Below are positions 1-5,232 of a stretch of 5,232 bases of DNA, in pieces. The first letter of the stretch is position 1. Each line of letters begins with the position of its first letter. The position numbers were made by a program, and so were the translations under genes. Source of the stretch: Candidatus Iainarchaeum sp. (GTDB lineage Archaea > Iainarchaeota > Iainarchaeia > Iainarchaeales > JAAZKV01); contig JABHJM010000025.1 of assembly GCA_018691995.1 (NCBI GenBank), positions 1 to 5,232 on the forward strand, given 5' to 3'. The notes below the pieces were generated by a model. It was not told where the DNA came from, made no database searches, and saw only the letters and a program-made list of their open reading frames with translations.

Positions 1-381
1 ACAGCACAACTTTCTGTAGATACCGTTCAGCCAGATGGTTTGAATGAAGTTTACTTTGGAAGTATTGCTGATTCTGGAGCAATAGCAGTGAATACAATAT
101 GGGGAATCTTCTCAGGATCACCAAGAAAAAGAAAACTTGTTGAATGGGACCTTGTATTTGACCAAGTTGACTATCCATGGAGTTCTAGTGGAGAAGCAGG
201 TAAGATGGATTTCGAAAACATTGATGTGCATGAACTTGGACATACAATGGGAATGGGTGATTTATATGAAAGCACTTGTTCAGAAGAAACCATGTATGGA
301 TATGCTGGCTATGGAGAAACAAAAAAGAGAACTCTAAATGCTGGAGATATAACAGGAATACAAAAATTATATGGGAATTAA
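1..381 (+). CDS. Matrixin-like zinc metalloprotease, C-terminal part (gene cut by window start)
   Basis: The reading frame is open from base 1 to TAA at 379-381 (126 codons), so the true start lies outside the window; TTG at 40 is an internal Leu codon, not a start. Codons 77-87 (229-261) read HELGHTMGMGD, a metzincin zinc site HExxHxxGxxD. The two His and the final Asp would bind zinc, with Glu as the catalytic base. Met98 within TMYGY fits the Met-turn beneath the metal. The end, 'GETKKRTLNAGDITGIQKLYG', resembles the closing 'D..GIQ.LYG' segment of peptidase family M10 domains. Family knowledge suggests a secreted or surface endopeptidase, but any signal peptide or propeptide is out of view. 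Most matrixins have His as third ligand; Asp is a known metzincin variant, as in snapalysin. The gene ends in a hairpin terminator, which separates it from the downstream receptor gene. Family is fairly certain; substrate is unknown. Confidence 0.87.
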   Translation, partial: TAQLSVDTVQPDGLNEVYFGSIADSGAIAVNTIWGIFSGSPRKRKLVEWDLVFDQVDYPWSSSGEAGKMDFENIDVHELGHTMGMGDLYESTCSEETMYGYAGYGETKKRTLNAGDITGIQKLYGN

Positions 382-3300
382 ATAATTCCCAGTTTTTCTT
401 TTTTTTATAAATATAAGAAGTAATATTAATTAGAATAACAGTAATAATGGTTAATATGGCTATTGAATACATTCATCTTATTCTTCTTGAAGTTTCTCTT
501 GTTGCTAGTTTACTTTTGACTCTTATTGTTCTTTCAAAAAAACTCAAAAGCTTAGCATCACTTTATTATTTCTTTTTTATGTGTGCTATTAGCGTACATA
601 TTGCAGGAGACTTATTTTTCCAACTTTCAACAACAGTAAGAGATGCTTTATTTTGGATATATGTCTATTGGGTGGGTTTCTTTTTCCTTGCAATATTCTT
701 TTTTTATTTTGCAACAGCTTTTCCAAAACGAAAAAGACTTTTCTTTACAAATGAACCAGCTAAATTAATTTTATTACTAATCCCTCTTGGACTCATTTAT
801 ATTTTAACTTATAGTGGAGAATTCATTAAAGAAATCATTTTTTCACAAGCACAAATAAATAGTGTAGTGTATGGAAATCTTTACTGGATGGGAACAACAT
901 ATCTTGCAATATTTATGGGGCTTGGGTTAATCAAACTTTTTATTGATTATAAACAAGCAAGTTTTGAATCAGAAAAAAAGACACTTCAATTAGTGTTTAT
1001 TGGAATTTTTATTGCTGCTTTTTTTGGAATGCTTGGAGACATTTTCCTAATACGTTTACTTGGTTTTGGAGAACTCAAATTAGCAAGTGTTTTCATGTTC
1101 ATTAGCTGTGTTGTGATGAGCTATGTTGTTATCAAACACAAAATTTTTACAATCACTCCTGTTACAGAAGGATTTAGTAAAGAAAAACCCATCTTTTCTG
1201 CTGAACTTGGAAGAACATATTTTATTGATGAAAAAAGCAAATCAAGAAAAAAAGCCCTTCGTTTATTTTCTGATCTTGTAAGACACAACAGACAAGGATT
1301 ATTAGTTTCAATTGATCATCCTAATCAAATAAGACAAAAATACCAACTTGAAAAAACTCCAGTTGTGTGGTTGAGCGATAGTATTGAAATGAAAAAAAAT
1401 AGCATAAAACCAAATGAGATAGAAGCTTTAAATAATACAATTCATCTTTTCCTTGAAAGAGCAAACATGGCTGTTGTTGCAATTGATGGGATTGAAAAAT
1501 TAATTGTAGTTAATGGTTCAAGAAAAGTAATCAACTTTTTTGATTCTTTAATGAAAAAATCAATTGAAACAAATTCAACAATTTTTTTCTCAGTCTCGGA
1601 TACTGAAAAAGAATTTGTCAAAATATACACCGAAACTATTGCAATAAAAAAGACCTTAAACGATCTTGAAAGCAAATTACTTTCTAGAAAAATTTCAAAT
1701 GAAGCTTATAGTGAAATATTAATTGAAAATTGGGAAGAATTAATTGAAAAAGAAGCTGAACTAAAAATATTTGAAGAAGAAACAATTGGAAAAATTTCAG
1801 ATGAATCTCCAATTAAACACCAATTATTCATTGAACAAAAAGCACTTACAATTGCTAATTATTACATTGCAAAACGAAAAATTGATACTCACGAAGGAAA
1901 TGAGATTGTAAACAATATTAATAAAAAAATCATTCGGCTTGAAAAAGAAATTAGAAAAGATCAAAACAGTTACTAATTTAAAGATAAAATCATACAATAA
2001 TATTATGCCTATAAGAAATCTAACCATACAAAAAGCCCGAACACGAGCTTTTGCAAGAGAAAGGCTTCCTAATGAGAGGTACTCTGCTCCAAAGGGATGG
2101 CATAAAACAAAAAGTGCTGATTTTAAAAAATTAAAAGCTGGAGACATGATTTTAACAGTGAGTCAAAGACATACTTTGGGTGGACTTTTTAGTAGAAGTG
2201 TTGCGAAAGCAATTGATGGAAAATATGCTCATGTGGCAACTTACATGGGAAAGAAAACTAATACACACACAATAACTGATTTTAAAGGACGCCATGGTTA
2301 TCGAGAAAGAGGCTTACACACTCTTGCAAAAACTGGAATTGATCTCAAAGTTGTAAGATGGAAAAATGCAAGCCCCAAGCAACTAGAAGCGTTTCTACAT
2401 AACTTAGAAAGAATTCCCCAAATCGGAAAAAAGTATGATTATTTACAAGCAGGATTTTATGCATTTCGTGTACTTTACAAAAGAGCAACAGGAAAAGAAA
2501 TTCCTAAAAAACTATTAGTTGATGTAATAGATAGATTTGCTTGTTCAGAACATCCAGCAACTGCTGCAAATCCAACCCAAAAAGAAATTCGCGACCATAA
2601 CTTTGAACCTGTTAATCCAGCAATGGAATTTTTGCCAGGAACAAACCGAGAATTAATTACCCCAACAATCATAGATGCTGCAGTTGATGCAGGAATTTTA
2701 GAATTTGTTACCGAGCAAACTTGGAAAAAACATTAAATTTTAAAAAATTAAATCAAAAGAATTAAAAAGAAGAAAATTAATTAATATTGAGTGGAAAAAA
2801 ATGGCTGAAGAAATATTTGTTTCATTATTTGCAGGAATGGGAGAAATTAGTTCTAAGGTAATTGAACTTGGACCTTCAATAATATATTTAATCATTGTAC
2901 TTATACTTGCTTTTTTTGCAATTAAAATTGTAAAACATTTTGTAAAAAAGTTTTTTGCAAAAGTAGATTTTGATGAAGATATAGAACACTTACTAACTAA
3001 TGTTATTGGTTGGGTTTTATGGTTTATTGTAATAATTTGGTTAGTAGGACAACTTGGACTTGATGAAATGTTCCAATCATTACTTGCAGTAGGAGCCCTT
3101 GGTGGACTTGCAGTCGCCTTGGCAGTAAAAGATACTCTAAAAGATATTGTTGCAGGAGTTATGATACTCCAAGATAGACATTTTGATATTGGAGATCGAG
3201 TAAAAGCTGCTGGATTTGAAGGAATTGTTTTCGAAGTATCTCTTAGAAAAACCAGACTTGAACTTGACGATGGACAAATTGTTGTTGTTCCAAATTCAAA

Positions 3301-5232
3301 AATAGATAATGCTGGTTGGCAATTTATTGCAAGAGATGGAAAAGCTGCAAAAGAATTTGCAACTGAAAAAGACATTAGTTCTTATATAGAAAAAGAACGA
3401 AAAAAACTTAGCAAATTAAAATCAAAGAAAAAATAAAACATCTGCTTATAATATTTAACTCTCTTAATTTTGTTATGGATAATTTAAAACTTGCTGGAAA
3501 TAATGGAACAAAAACTACTTTTAAAGTAGGAAATATTAACGTTGGAAAAGATTTAGTTATAATGAGCGGCCCTTGTGCTGTTGAAAATGAAGAACAAATC
3601 ATTGAGACTGCTAAAGCTGTAAAGGAGGTGGGCGCAAATATGCTTCGTGGAGGAGCATACAAACCAAGAACCTCCCCATATTCCTTCCAAGGCCTTGGAG
3701 AAGAAGGATTACAATTACTTGCAAAAGCAAGAGAAGAAACTGGCTTGCCTATTGTTACTGAAGTAGTTGATGTTCATGATGTTGACCTTGTCGCAAAATA
3801 TACTGACATATTACAAATTGGAGCACGTAATATGCAAAATTTTGCTCTCCTAAAAAAGGTTGGACAACAAGAAAAACCTGTTATGCTCAAAAGAGGATTA
3901 GCAGCAACTATTGAAGAATGGGTTAATGCTGCTGAATACATTCTAAGCGAGGGGAACAAAAAAGTCATTATGTGCGAGAGAGGAATTAGAACTTATGAAA
4001 CATATACAAGAAATACTCTTGATCTCTCTGCAGTCCCAATTATTAAAGAATTAACTCACTTACCAATCATAGTTGATCCTTCACATGGAACTGGAAAGAG
4101 AGAATTAATTGAAAGCATGTCCCTAGCTGCAATTGCAGCAGGAGCAGATGGACTTATTATTGAAGCCCACATTGATCCTGATAAAGCAACAAGTGATGCT
4201 GCTCAAACAATTACTCCAGCCAAACTTGGCGAAATCATTGTAAAAGTACAAAAATTGAAAACCTCTTTAGACTAAATTCTAAAAGAGAAAGCTTTTTATT
4301 TACTAAACCATTTATTTATTGGGTGTTTGATTGGGAATTTATTCTAGCTTGGAAAGTAAATGGTATTCAGCAATTGAAACCATTAATAAAATAATTCCAA
4401 TTACAAAAGTTACTGATAAAATTGATGAAAAAGTACCAAGTTTTCTAGTATTCATCGCAATAATTTTGATCCTACTCTTATTATTTATCATTCCAATATT
4501 CCTTTCATTTGAACAAACAAACACTCTTGAAGTAACTGTAACTTCAACTATTGGATTACCAATAAATAATGCCCAAATAGAAATTTTGGATAATGGAAAT
4601 GAAATAAAAGAATACTTTACAGGAGCAGATGGAAAAGTAAAAATTAGTGTTCTTGGAGAAGAGTTTGTAGTCACGGTTTCAAAAACAAATTATGCCTCAA
4701 TTGTTAAGGAAGCTACACTTGGCGACAAATTAAATTTTAGGCTTAGTGGAAGTAAAAGTGACATTTATACAGAAACTTATTCAACAATTCTTGTTAATGA
4801 CGAAGAAGGAGCATTTATTGAAAGTTCAATAATTGATATTAGTTGTGATGGAATAACAAGCACTTTATCACCTTTAAATAGTAGTTTTTATTTTAAAAGA
4901 GATGACTGTTTAATCACTCAAATTACAGCAACAGCACCTGGGTATGACCCCCAGTCTATCACACTTGCAAAAACAACAGAAAGAAAATCAATTACCCTTA
5001 CAAGAGTCATTAGAGAAGGAACACTATTAATACACACAAAAAACTTTGGACTAATAGAACCAAATGTAGAAATCACAATAACAAATATAGATGGGAAAAG
5101 TAAAACAGTCTTCACTGATAGTGGTGGGGAAACATCTACCAAACTAGCCGCCGGAATGTATACTTATCTAGCTAATTCACGAGGAGAAATAATAGAAGGC
5201 GAAATAGAAATAATAGAAAATGACATTGAAGA

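Overview
This AT-rich window carries six protein-coding genes, all on the + strand and tightly packed. It probably comes from an uncultivated archaeon with a small genome, most likely of the DPANN / Woesearchaeota-Pacearchaeota kind. That assignment is inferred from four things. The DUF835 domain is essentially archaeal. The DAHP synthase is the short, unregulated type known from Pyrococcus. TATA-like boxes lie about 25 bases before several starts that lack a Shine-Dalgarno site, as in leaderless archaeal transcripts. A short hairpin followed by a T-tract ends the first gene. There are no rRNA or tRNA genes, CRISPR arrays or recognisable mobile elements.

Layout. Bases 1-381 hold the 3' end of a secreted or surface matrixin-like metalloprotease, whose stop codon lies inside a terminator hairpin (373-406). 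Next come a seven-helix membrane receptor with a DUF835 domain (447-1976), a permuted papain-fold (YaeF/YiiX, C92-like) cysteine hydrolase (2005-2736), a short MscS-type channel (2801-3436) and a type I-beta DAHP synthase, aroF (3475-4275). Last is the 5' part of a membrane-anchored protein with three carboxypeptidase-regulatory/Ig-like beta domains (4331 to the window edge). This last gene has no ATG before codon 276, so it must use a non-ATG start; TTG at 4331 is the best choice. No gene-free stretch reaches 300 bases.

How the genes fit together. Four of the six products are expected to act at or outside the membrane: protease, receptor, channel and anchored beta-domain protein. The papain-fold enzyme has no signal peptide and should be cytoplasmic. 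AroF is the first enzyme of the shikimate pathway and has no aromatic-biosynthesis neighbour here. The receptor and the hydrolase are only 28 bases apart and may form a unit; the others look independently promoted. The least described items are the 7TM-DUF835 receptor with a possible duplicated helical module at its C-terminus, its hydrolase neighbour, and the channel that lacks the usual MscS C-terminal vestibule domain.
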